Below are positions 26,671 to 35,825 of a stretch of 64,000 nucleotides of DNA, piece after piece (positions within the stretch are counted from its first letter, which is position 1; every line of letters starts with the position of its first letter). The stretch is from NCBI RefSeq assembly GCF_034521165.1, contig NZ_JAXHMV010000012.1, positions 62,001-126,000 of the forward strand. Reading direction: 5' to 3'. The DNA comes from Thiohalophilus sp. GTDB lineage: Bacteria > Pseudomonadota > Gammaproteobacteria > UBA6429 > Thiohalophilaceae. Below the pieces are notes generated by a model that made no database searches, was not told where the DNA came from, and was given only the letters and a program-made list of their open reading frames with translations. The position numbers and the translations under genes are program-made.

Positions 26671-27402
26671 TTGAAATCTCAGCAACCGTATCAGGTTTAT
26701 CTCGACCGCGAGCAGCTGGTTCATGCTGCCGTGCAACGCTGGGTGGAACTGGCCAATGAGTCGATCCGTGCCCGCAACAGTTTTCATGTTGCGCTGGCCG
26801 GTGGTTCGACACCGAAACCGGTTTACGAATTGTTACAGCGGGAGAATCTCGACTGGGACAAGATCCATCTTTACTGGGGGGATGAGCGGGATGTTCCGGC
26901 CGATCATCCCGACAGTAACTACCGGATGGTCCGTGAAGCCCTGATCGATCATGTCCCGATTCCGGAGACCAACGTGCATCCCATCCATGTCCAGCCGGAT
27001 ATTGAAACCACGGTGGTGGCGTATCGCCAGGAGCTGGAAAATGTCAATCGGGGTGCCAATGGACAGCCCTGTTTTGATCTGATTATGCTGGGGGTCGGTG
27101 ATGATGGACACATCGCATCACTGTTTCCTGAGAGTTCGGCACTGACTGTCAACGATAGTCCGGTAGTCAGTGTCTATGTGGAAAAGCTGAACAGCTGGCG
27201 TGTCACCCTGACCTATCCGGTGCTCAATACGGCCCGTTATCTTATGCTGCTGGTCAGTGGCGAGACAAAGGCAGCGGTGATCGCCCGGGTGTTTGGCTCC
27301 GAAACCGAACGCAAATTTCCGGTCCAGAAACTGGCTCCACAGGGGCGCATTGAATGGTATCTGGATCAGGCCGCCGCCAGTGAATTGCCGGAGTCGACGT
27401 GA
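26671..27402 (+). CDS. pgl: 6-Phosphogluconolactonase
   Basis: A 243-residue DevB/SOL-type lactonase: FHVALAGGSTPKPVYELL, HLYWGDERDVPADHPDSNYR and LIMLGVGDDGHIASLFPES are the family signatures. It hydrolyses 6-phosphogluconolactone in the oxidative pentose phosphate pathway. The start is TTG at 26671 with AGGAG eight bases upstream. It overlaps glucokinase by 4 bp (GTGA) and is divergent from the glycosidase gene (86 bp). Confidence 0.94.
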   Translation: MKSQQPYQVYLDREQLVHAAVQRWVELANESIRARNSFHVALAGGSTPKPVYELLQRENLDWDKIHLYWGDERDVPADHPDSNYRMVREALIDHVPIPETNVHPIHVQPDIETTVVAYRQELENVNRGANGQPCFDLIMLGVGDDGHIASLFPESSALTVNDSPVVSVYVEKLNSWRVTLTYPVLNTARYLMLLVSGETKAAVIARVFGSETERKFPVQKLAPQGRIEWYLDQAAASELPEST

Positions 27403-28370
27403 TTATTGCCGGGGATCTCGGGGGGACAAATTGTCGGCTCCTGCTGGCCGAGGTGCAGGCGGAGCAGCTCGTCATTCATGGCGAACAACATTATCCGGCC
27501 CGCGAGTTTGCCGGTTTTGAGACGATTCTGGAACGTTTTCTGGATGAACATGACTGTCAGCATGACATCGTCTCGGCCTGTTTTGCGGTGGCCGGGCCGG
27601 TGCGGGAGCGCCGTGTTAGCCTGACCAATCTGCCCTGGACACTGGATAGCGAGCGACTGGAACAGCGCTTTGCCATCCGGCAGGTGAGCCTGATCAATGA
27701 TTTTGTCGCCAATGCCTACAGCCTGGCGATACTCAATGAGCGCGATTATCACATTCTGCAGACCGGCGAGACGATCGGCGGCAATCGGGCCGTGCTGGGG
27801 CCGGGCACCGGTCTGGGTATGGCCCTGGTCAGTACGTACCAGGCAGAGCCGATAGTGATACCCTCGGAAGGGGGGCATATGGACTTCGCCCCGCTGGATG
27901 ACGAACAGGCCGATCTGCTGCGGTTTTTACGCCACGCGGATAGGCGCGTCAGTTACGAGCAGATCCTGTCGGGCCCCGGACTGGTACGCTTGTATCGCTA
28001 TTATGCCTGGCGCAACGGCACGGATGCCGAACGGGTATTACAGACTGAGAACCCACCGGCGACCATCAGCCGCCTGGCCCTGGCGGGGGAGGATTTGCAG
28101 ACTTCGCAGGCACTGGATCTGTTTTTTCGTATCTATGGCAGTTGTGCCGCCAACCTGGCCCTGGTGGGCCTGGCCACCGGCGGCGTTTATCTGGTCGGCG
28201 GTATCACGGCCCATCTGCTTGGGGCGCTGGGCGAGAGCGATTTTCTGGCCACCTTCAACAACAAACCGCCCATGAACGAACTGCTGGAAAGTATGCCGAT
28301 CAAGGCCATCACCACCCCCCGCGCCGGCCTGCTCGGCGCCGCGTGGTATGCGGGGAATATAGATAAATAG
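27399..28370 (+). CDS. glk: Glucokinase
   Basis: A 323-residue ROK-independent glucokinase of the proteobacterial Glk type. The phosphate-binding motif is AGDLGGTNCRLLLAEV at the start. Further motifs are NDFVANAYSLAIL, LGPGTGLGMALVS and SEGGHMDFAP with the sugar-binding glutamate/histidine. The start GTG overlaps the stop of pgl. It feeds glucose, for example from invertase, to the dehydrogenase encoded convergently at 28661. Confidence 0.94.
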   Translation: MIIAGDLGGTNCRLLLAEVQAEQLVIHGEQHYPAREFAGFETILERFLDEHDCQHDIVSACFAVAGPVRERRVSLTNLPWTLDSERLEQRFAIRQVSLINDFVANAYSLAILNERDYHILQTGETIGGNRAVLGPGTGLGMALVSTYQAEPIVIPSEGGHMDFAPLDDEQADLLRFLRHADRRVSYEQILSGPGLVRLYRYYAWRNGTDAERVLQTENPPATISRLALAGEDLQTSQALDLFFRIYGSCAANLALVGLATGGVYLVGGITAHLLGALGESDFLATFNNKPPMNELLESMPIKAITTPRAGLLGAAWYAGNIDK

Positions 28371-28376
28371 ATATTT

Positions 28377-28633
28377 AACGCAAAGAACGCAAAGGCGCTG
28401 AGAACGCAAAGAAAATATTGTAAAAATTGGCAGATAACAGTTAGCAGAGATAGACGCGACTGTGCCGCAATTAAAACCGGGTAGGATGCCATACTACGCG
28501 CCATCATTTGAGCAGTGCAGAGGAACGAAGAGCAAGGCATGCGGATCAGTACTGTTATCTCTGCGGGTTGTGGAATAAATTAAGTAATAAATTATTCCTT
28601 TGCGAACTTTGCGTCTCTGCGTTCTTTGCGTTA
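28377..28633. repeat. ACGCAAAG-arm inverted element 2
   Basis: Left arm 28377-28412 (AACGCAAAG units) and right arm 28598-28633 (CTTTGCG/CTCTGCG units) enclose about 185 bp without a recognisable gene. It fills the gap between convergent glk and zwf, starting 6 bp after the glk stop. The left arm continues into GAAAATATTGT, as does the arm at 52565. Confidence 0.85.
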
Positions 28634-28660
28634 TTTACAGTGTATAGCTAATACTGCGTT

Positions 28661-30141
28661 TCATTCTTCGTCGAGCGAGTTGCGCCAGTAGTGGTCTTCG
28701 TGGTCGAACAGGCGGGTGTCTTCGGGCGGGCCCCAGCTGCCGGCGGGGTAGGTGTGGATGAATTCGTTGTCGCTGTCCCAGGCCTTGACGACGGGATCAA
28801 CGACTTCCCAGGCCAGCTGGATTTCATCATAACGTAAAAACAGCGAGCGGTCGTTTTCGATGACATCCAGCAGCAGGGTTTCGTAGGCATCGAGCGGATA
28901 GGCGTTGATGCCGCAATAACTGGCGTCCATGCGGGTGGTGTGGGTCTGCATCTCCAGTCCCGGTTCCTTGACCTGCAGTTCCATGCGCAGGCATTCCTGG
29001 GGCTGGATACCCAGCAGGATCCAGTTGGGTTTGAGTTTTTCAATCTGGGTCTTGCGAAACAGCTGTTGCGGCGGATGCTTGAAGCGGATGCTGATCATGG
29101 AGCTGTTCTGGGCCAGCCGCTTGCCGGTACGCAAATAGAAAGGCACACCGCGCCAGCGCCAGTTATCGATATACAATTTCAGTGACGAATAGGTTTCGGT
29201 CGTACTGTCGGGAGGGACGCCGTCTTCATCGACATACCCGGTCACATTACGGCCGTCTATCTTGCCGCGGGTATACTGGGCTCGATAGGCGTGCGCGTTG
29301 ATGGCGCGCCGGGGAATGGGGCGGATCGATTTGAGCACTTTGACCTTCTCGTCACGCAGGGACTCGGCATCCAGATTGGCCGGGGGCTCCATGGCAACCA
29401 GCGTCAGCATCTGCAACAGATGGCTCTGGATCATGTCGCGCATGGCGCCAACCTGATCATAGAATGCGGCACGCCCGGCGATCCCCTGGGTCTCCGAATG
29501 GGTGATCTGCACGTGGTCAATGTAATTGCGGTTCCACAACGGTTCCAGCATCAGGTTGGCAAAACGGAACACCAGAACGTTTTGCACCATACCCTTGCCA
29601 AGGTAATGATCGATACGAAAAATCTGTTTTTCACGGAAGGTTTTTTGCAGGTTTTCGTCCAGCCGGGTGGCGCTTTGCACGTCGTAGCCGAACGGTTTTT
29701 CGATCACCAGACGCCGCCAGCCCTGATCCTCGTTATTCAGCCCCGCGCTGGCAATGGCCTGGCTGACCGCCGAGTAGTAGGAAGGCGGAATCGCCATGTA
29801 AAACACCAGGTTCGTCGGGATACTGGTATTGGATTCCAGATAGGCCTTGAGGTCCTGTAATGACTCGCCCCGGGTCATATCCCCACTGAACACATGCAGG
29901 CGCTGTAATAGGCGCTGCATAACGTTATCATTCAGGCCATCCCGGGCGCGCTCGCGTAACAGTTCGGTGATCTCGTCATGCCACTGGGTTTCGCTCATTG
30001 CCTGGCGGGTAAAACCGACCACGCACATCTCATCCGGAAGCCGGTTCGCTTCTTCCAGATGGTAGAGGGCGGGCAGCAGCTTGTTACGTGCCAGGTTGCC
30101 GGTCGCGCCGAAGACAATAAAGGTGCAGGGTTCCAGTTCAA

Positions 30142-30145
<4 letters not shown>
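28661..30145 (-). CDS. zwf: Glucose-6-phosphate 1-dehydrogenase
   Basis: A 494-residue enzyme with the NADP-binding start FIVFGATGNLARNKLLPALY and the active-site motif RIDHYLGKGMVQN. It oxidises glucose 6-phosphate to 6-phosphogluconolactone, the entry step of the oxidative pentose phosphate pathway. Its start overlaps the stop of the 6-phosphogluconate dehydrogenase gene by 4 bp, so gnd and zwf are one operon. Confidence 0.97.
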
Positions 30146-31050
<905 letters not shown>

Positions 31051-31165
31051 GAGTATTCCTGTCCGTTTGAAAATGATGTTATTAACTTAGCACAGCCGGG
31101 CCGGGAATGAGAATCGCCCGCCTGATGATCCCGCTTTTCAGTACTACTTTTCAGTACTATGGAAA

Positions 31166-31333
31166 CAACGCAAAGGACGCAAAGACGCAAAGAACGCAAA
31201 GGTTTTTGCCTTAAAGAATCGAACAAGGTACCAGGCAAATTCCGGCACTGCCAGGATGGTGAAAAATCACGTTGTACAAACTTTTCTGAATTATTTTCTC
31301 AGCGTCCTTTGCGTCTTTGCGTTCTCTGCGTCA
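31166..31333. repeat. ACGCAAAG-arm inverted element 3
   Basis: The most regular copy: left arm 31166-31202 is AACGCAAAGG, ACGCAAAG, ACGCAAAG, AACGCAAAGG; right arm 31300-31333 is GCGTCCTTTGCGTCTTTGCG then GTTCTCTGCG. About 97 bp lie between. It is located upstream of gnd and downstream of the metallo-hydrolase gene. A short CAGTACTACTTTTCAGTACT direct repeat precedes the left arm. Confidence 0.88.
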
Positions 31334-31364
31334 ATTTCCAGAGATATGAGAAGAGAGAAGTTTC

Positions 31365-32762
31365 CTACAGTTCGATTTTTTCCTTGTAGGCGGGGAGGTG
31401 GGCGTTCCAGTCGTGTTGCTGGCGGAACTGTTCCTGCAGGATTTCGCGTTTATCCTGTTCGCCGTGCACCAGATAGAGTTTCGGTCGGGGTTGGAAGTGG
31501 CCGGCCCACTCGAGCAGATGTTGCTGGTCGGCATGAGCGCTGAACCCGCCAAGGGTATGGAGATGGGCTTTGACACTGACGTCGTGACCGAACAGCCTGA
31601 GCCGTTCTGTCCCGTCGACCAGGGCGCGGCCGGGGGTCCCGGCGGCCTGAAAGCCGACGATGATCAGATGTGTATTGTTTTTCCAGAGATTGTTTTTCAG
31701 GTGGTGACTGATGCGTCCGCCGGTACACATGCCGCTGCCGGCGATGATAATCGCGCCACCGTGAATCTGGTTAATCTGCATCGACTCCTCGACCGTGCGG
31801 GTACAACGCAGACCGGGTAACCACTCCTCCCAGCGATGTTTGACCGTCTCGACGAAGGCCTGGGCATCGTCGTCGTTGAACAGATGCAGATAGCGAAAAT
31901 AGAGTTCGCTGGCGGCAATCGCCATGGGGCTGTCGAGAAAGATCTGACGCTGGGGCAGGCGTCCCTGGCGATAAAACTTGCCCAGCCAGAACAGGATCTC
32001 CTGGGTGCGGCCCACGGCGAAGGCGGGGATCAGGACATTGCCACCGGCCTCACTGGCGGCCTGCAGGGCCTGATGAAATTCTTCCACGGTATTGGGGTAA
32101 GCGCGATGATTGCGATCCCCGTACGTGGATTCGAGCAACAGGGTATCGGCCTGTTGCAGGAACGCGGGATCCTGCAACAATGGATGGTGCATATTGCCGA
32201 GATCGCCGGAGAAGACGAGTCGCCGGGGCGGGTCGCTATCCTCGAGTGTCAGTTCCACAATCCCCGAGCCGAGGATATGACCGGCATCATGATACTGAAG
32301 CTGTACATCCGGGCAAATCGGGATACGTTGCCGGTAATCGAGGGTCTGGCGTTGTTGCAGTGTGGTCTCGACATCCTGGTCGGTATACAGCGGCTCGAGC
32401 GGGGCCTTGCCGGCACGATGGCGCTGTTTGTTTTCCCATTCGGTATCTTTCATCTGTAAAAAGGCCGCATCGTGCAGCATGATATCGAGGAGATCGTGGG
32501 TGGCCCGGGTCATGTATATTGGCCCCCGATAGCCCTCCTTCACCAGTTTGGGTAACAGGCCGCTGTGATCCAGATGAGCGTGCGAGAGCACCACCGCGTC
32601 GATCTCGGCCACGCTGAACTCGAAGGGCGCTTCATTGGCCTGATCGGCGCCGCGGCCCTGATGCAAACCACACTCGAGCAACAGGGTGCTGCGAGCGGTG
32701 CGTATCAGATAGGCCGAACCGGTGACTTCGCCGATGGCCCCGAGAAACTGCAGACTTGCCAT
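31365..32762 (-). CDS. MBL-fold/beta-CASP metallo-hydrolase (RNase-like)
   Basis: The ATG at 32762, preceded by GGAGG, gives 465 residues. The metallo-beta-lactamase motif HxHxDH is VLSHAHLDHSG, with further metal ligands in DAGHILGSG and a beta-CASP domain (LLESTYGDRNH, IPAFAVGRTQEILF, SGMCTGGRISHHL). A final Zn ligand is in GFSAHADQQ. The family resembles CPSF-73-type nucleases; action on RNA is inferred from family only. It stands alone. Confidence 0.92.
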   Translation of the reverse strand: MASLQFLGAIGEVTGSAYLIRTARSTLLLECGLHQGRGADQANEAPFEFSVAEIDAVVLSHAHLDHSGLLPKLVKEGYRGPIYMTRATHDLLDIMLHDAAFLQMKDTEWENKQRHRAGKAPLEPLYTDQDVETTLQQRQTLDYRQRIPICPDVQLQYHDAGHILGSGIVELTLEDSDPPRRLVFSGDLGNMHHPLLQDPAFLQQADTLLLESTYGDRNHRAYPNTVEEFHQALQAASEAGGNVLIPAFAVGRTQEILFWLGKFYRQGRLPQRQIFLDSPMAIAASELYFRYLHLFNDDDAQAFVETVKHRWEEWLPGLRCTRTVEESMQINQIHGGAIIIAGSGMCTGGRISHHLKNNLWKNNTHLIIVGFQAAGTPGRALVDGTERLRLFGHDVSVKAHLHTLGGFSAHADQQHLLEWAGHFQPRPKLYLVHGEQDKREILQEQFRQQHDWNAHLPAYKEKIEL

Positions 32763-33060
32763 ACGTGCCTCCTGTGTGGCCGTCAGTGCCGGGTTCTGTG
32801 CTGACACTCTACACGCAAAACAGATGTCTGTAATACAGGTAGAAATGCGAGATGTTCCGCGGCGACTGTCGGGCGTGTCGGCCACAAGGGATGAGTCAGC
32901 ATATGGCCACGGGGAAGCGTTTCAGTCTGAGCCGTTGCGGGGTGGATCGCACTATTCAAACTGTTTTTGTCAACTATACTGAAAATAACAGGACGATATC
33001 CTTCTCCAACGCTCGGGCCTCGGCCCGACCAACCCTCAATCATGAGGAAGGAGGTCAGTG
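32763..33060. other. Intergenic region, no gene seen
   Basis: A 298-bp divergent gap between the metallo-hydrolase gene and the membrane protein at 33061. No reading frame with a plausible start or composition and no repeat family is visible. A TATACT box at 32975-32980 could be a -10 element for the downstream gene but has no convincing -35 partner. Confidence 0.4.
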
Positions 33061-33573
33061 ATGAGAAGGCGGTTATATTTTGTGCTTCCCGATGTCAAAT
33101 CGGCCCAGGCGATTCATGACGAATTGTTGCTGGCGAAAGTTGAGGAGCGGCATATTCATGTGCTGGCCCGTTCCGATAGGGATCTGGGCGATCTGCCCGA
33201 AGCGTCCCTGCTGCAGCGCAGCGATCTGGTGCATGGCGCCCAGCTCGGGGCAATTGTCGGGGCCTTTGCCGGTGTGTTGCTCGGCAGTCTGGCCGTCATG
33301 ATGGGCTATATCGTTTCCGGACTGGAGGTCTGGTCGGTCGGCTCGATCACCGTCGGCGGGGCCCTGATCGGGCTGTTTGCCTCGACCATGGTGGCGGTCA
33401 ACATTCCCAATACCCGGCTGAAGGGCTTCTGGGCCCAGATCGAACAGGGGCGCCTGTTGATGATGGTCGATGTGCCGGTGGAACAGGTGGAAACGCTCTC
33501 GAAGCGGGTCAAACAGCACCACCCCGAAGCCGATGTGCGTGATGTCGATCCGACCATTCCGGCATTTCCCTGA
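33061..33573 (+). CDS. Small inner-membrane protein of unknown function
   Basis: A 170-residue protein; ATG at 33061 follows GGAGG, with a GTG directly before it. An N-terminal soluble part (FVLPDVKSAQAIHDELLLAK, a ferredoxin-like or flavin-free alpha/beta pattern) precedes two glycine-rich membrane helices (GAIVGAFAGVLLGSLAVMMG and ITVGGALIGLFASTM), then a soluble tail (LMMVDVPVEQVETLSKRV). It resembles DUF1269-type proteins. Stands alone upstream of the rimP operon. Confidence 0.75.
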   Translation: MRRRLYFVLPDVKSAQAIHDELLLAKVEERHIHVLARSDRDLGDLPEASLLQRSDLVHGAQLGAIVGAFAGVLLGSLAVMMGYIVSGLEVWSVGSITVGGALIGLFASTMVAVNIPNTRLKGFWAQIEQGRLLMMVDVPVEQVETLSKRVKQHHPEADVRDVDPTIPAFP

Positions 33574-33635
33574 GCCGATGGTAGTTGCAGGCCTTGCATG
33601 CTGCGGGGTAAGGCGGTAAATTTCACTCCGCAGGA

Positions 33636-33665
33636 TTGCCGGGTCTATATATAAGGTGTTACAAT
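33636..33665 (+). promoter_or_regulatory. Putative sigma-70 promoter of the rimP-nusA-infB operon
   Basis: TTGCCG (33636-33641) and TACAAT (33660-33665) are separated by 18 bp, predicting a start near 33672. The terminator-like hairpin at 33693 begins about 20 nt after that start, and rimP begins at 33736. Confidence 0.55.
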
Positions 33666-33692
33666 CCGGCACGAATTTGGTGTTATTCAGGA

Positions 33693-33716
33693 AGTGGGCC
33701 TCGCGCCCACTTTTTG
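33693..33716 (+). terminator. Attenuator-like intrinsic terminator in the rimP leader
   Basis: A perfect 7-bp stem AGTGGGC/GCCCACT (33693-33699 and 33705-33711) with a CTCGC loop followed by TTTTT. It lies between the putative promoter and rimP, so transcription of the operon must read through it. Terminator-like hairpins in this leader are also known upstream of rimP in enterobacteria, usually after a tRNA gene that is absent here. Confidence 0.7.
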
Positions 33717-33735
33717 TTTAGGGGTGTACCGAAAA

Positions 33736-34215
33736 ATGGGACGGGCAACAGACAGGCTGACCACACTGATCGCCTCGGCCGTACAGGCGCTGGGTTACGA
33801 GCTGGTGGGCGTTGAGCACCAGTCCCAGGGCAGGCATACAGTGGTTCGGGTCTTTATTGATTCGCCAGAGGGTATCACCCTGGAAGATTGCGAGCAGGCC
33901 AGTCACCAGATCAGCGGTGTGCTGGATGTCGAGGATCCGATCCGGGGGCAGTATAATCTCGAGGTCTCCTCGCCGGGACTGGATCGACCCCTGTTTACGT
34001 CTGAACATTACACCCGCTTTATCGGTGAGAAAGTCAGACTGCGCCTGCGCCATGCGGTTGACGGGCGGCGCAAGCTGGCGGGACGTATCGAGAGCGTGGA
34101 TGACAATGTCGTCCGGATTATCGATGACGCTGGTGAGGCGTATGAATTAAACGTGGATCAGGTTGAAAAAGCCAATCTGATCCCCGATTACGATGCGATT
34201 ATGCAGAGTCATTAA
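33736..34215 (+). CDS. rimP: RimP, ribosome maturation factor
   Basis: A 159-residue protein, starting at MGRATDRLTTLI; a longer frame to 33694 would run through the leader hairpin. The family motifs are LGYELVGVEH, VRVFIDSPEGITLEDCEQASHQ (in two parts) and YNLEVSSPGLDRPL. It assists late maturation of the 30S subunit. First gene of the conserved rimP-nusA-infB-rbfA-truB-rpsO-pnp run. Confidence 0.97.
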   Translation: MGRATDRLTTLIASAVQALGYELVGVEHQSQGRHTVVRVFIDSPEGITLEDCEQASHQISGVLDVEDPIRGQYNLEVSSPGLDRPLFTSEHYTRFIGEKVRLRLRHAVDGRRKLAGRIESVDDNVVRIIDDAGEAYELNVDQVEKANLIPDYDAIMQSH

Positions 34216-34289
34216 TCGCTTTGTGAAACGAAGCGACAACGGATTTAAACAGTTAGCTTGCATTTGATTTTGCTTTCAGAGGCCGGGTT

Positions 34290-35786
34290 ATGAACAAAGA
34301 AATTTTGATGGTGGTTGATGCGGTATCCAACGAGAAAGGCGTGGAGAAGGATACCATTTTTGGCGCCATCGAGGGTGCGCTGGCCACGGCGACCAAAAAG
34401 CGTTACAACACCGATGTCGATCTGCGCGTCAGTATCGACAGAGACAATGGTGACTATCAAACCTTTCGTCGCTGGGAAGTGGTGGAAGATGATGGCATGG
34501 AGCACCCGGAGCGCGAAACCACAGTAAGCGCGGCCCAGGTTGAAGAGCCGGATATTCAGGTTGGCGAGTTTGTCGAGGAAGAGGTCGAGTCGATCGAGTT
34601 CGGTCGTATTGCCGCCCAGACCGCCAAACAGGTTATCGTGCAGAAAGTCCGCGAAGCCGAGCGCGCGCAGATTATTGAAGAATATGAAAGCAAGGTCGGC
34701 CAGCTGGTGATGGGTGTGGTCAAACGGGTTGAACGGGGCAATGTCTATCTTGACCTGGGCGGAAACGCCGATGCGATTATCCCGCGCGAAGACATGATTC
34801 CGCGTGAATCGGTACGCCCCGGTGATCGGGTTCGCGGCTATCTCAAGGAGATTCGTCCCGAAGCGCGTGGCCCGCAGCTGTTTGTCAGCCGCACCGCGCC
34901 CGAGTTTTTGATTGAACTGTTCAAGATTGAAGTCCCTGAAGTCGGTGAAGGTCTGATCGATATTCTCGGTGCCTCGCGCGATCCCGGCTCCCGTGCCAAG
35001 ATTGCGGTACGCAGTAATGATTCGCGCATCGATCCGGTCGGTGCCTGTGTAGGCATGCGCGGTTCGCGGGTCCAGGCCGTGTCCAACGAGCTGTCCGGCG
35101 AGCGTATCGATATAGTCCTGTGGGACGAGAACCCCGCCCAGTTTGTGATCAACGCCATGTCACCGGCGGATGTTGAATCCATCGTAGTGGATGAAGATAC
35201 CAACACCATGGATATCGCCGTGGCCGAGGAGCAGCTGTCCCAGGCCATCGGTCGGGGTGGCCAGAACGTCAAGCTGGCCAGTGAGCTGACCCGCTGGACA
35301 TTGAATGTCATGTCCGTCGCGGATATGGAGTCCAAGAGCGAAGAGGAATCCGAGCGGGTTCAAAAACAGTTCATGCACTCACTGGACGTGGATGAAGAAG
35401 TGGCTTCGATCCTGGTACAGGAAGGCTTCACAACCATTGATGAGGTTGCCTACGTCCCCATGGATGAACTGCTGGCGATTGAGGAATTCGACGAGTCGAT
35501 TGCTGAAGAATTACGTGGCCGGGCCAAGGATGTCCTGTTGACCCGGGCCATCAGCAGCGAGGAAACCGTCGACAGCACCGAGCCGGCCGAAGACTTGCTC
35601 AACATGGAAGGTATGGATCAGAACCTGGCCTACAAACTGGCCGGCAAGGGAATCTGCAGCATGGAAGATCTGGCCGAGCAATCTGTCGACGAGCTGATGG
35701 AAATTGATGAGATGGATGAAGAGAAAGCCGCGCAACTGATTATGAAAGCGCGTGAACCCTGGTTTGCCGAAGAACAGAGTCAGTAA
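34290..35786 (+). CDS. nusA: NusA, transcription termination/antitermination factor
   Basis: A 498-residue protein with the full gammaproteobacterial architecture: N-terminal RNA-polymerase-binding domain, S1 domain (GVVKRVERGNVYLDLGGNAD, about 137-200), KH1 and KH2 (VGACVGMRGSRVQAVSNEL; AIGRGGQNVKLASELT) and two acidic helix-hairpin-helix repeats at the C-terminus (around 370-430 and 440-495). It binds elongating polymerase and nascent RNA. 74 bp after rimP. Confidence 0.98.
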   Translation: MNKEILMVVDAVSNEKGVEKDTIFGAIEGALATATKKRYNTDVDLRVSIDRDNGDYQTFRRWEVVEDDGMEHPERETTVSAAQVEEPDIQVGEFVEEEVESIEFGRIAAQTAKQVIVQKVREAERAQIIEEYESKVGQLVMGVVKRVERGNVYLDLGGNADAIIPREDMIPRESVRPGDRVRGYLKEIRPEARGPQLFVSRTAPEFLIELFKIEVPEVGEGLIDILGASRDPGSRAKIAVRSNDSRIDPVGACVGMRGSRVQAVSNELSGERIDIVLWDENPAQFVINAMSPADVESIVVDEDTNTMDIAVAEEQLSQAIGRGGQNVKLASELTRWTLNVMSVADMESKSEEESERVQKQFMHSLDVDEEVASILVQEGFTTIDEVAYVPMDELLAIEEFDESIAEELRGRAKDVLLTRAISSEETVDSTEPAEDLLNMEGMDQNLAYKLAGKGICSMEDLAEQSVDELMEIDEMDEEKAAQLIMKAREPWFAEEQSQ

Positions 35787-35825
35787 CGACAAACCAGAAC
35801 GCTGAGGAAGCAGGAGAGAGAGTAT

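Noticed and set aside
33574..33735. Possible tRNA gene in the rimP leader, expected from gene order in relatives
   Set aside because: No cloverleaf, T-loop GTTCRA or CCA end can be found in this stretch.
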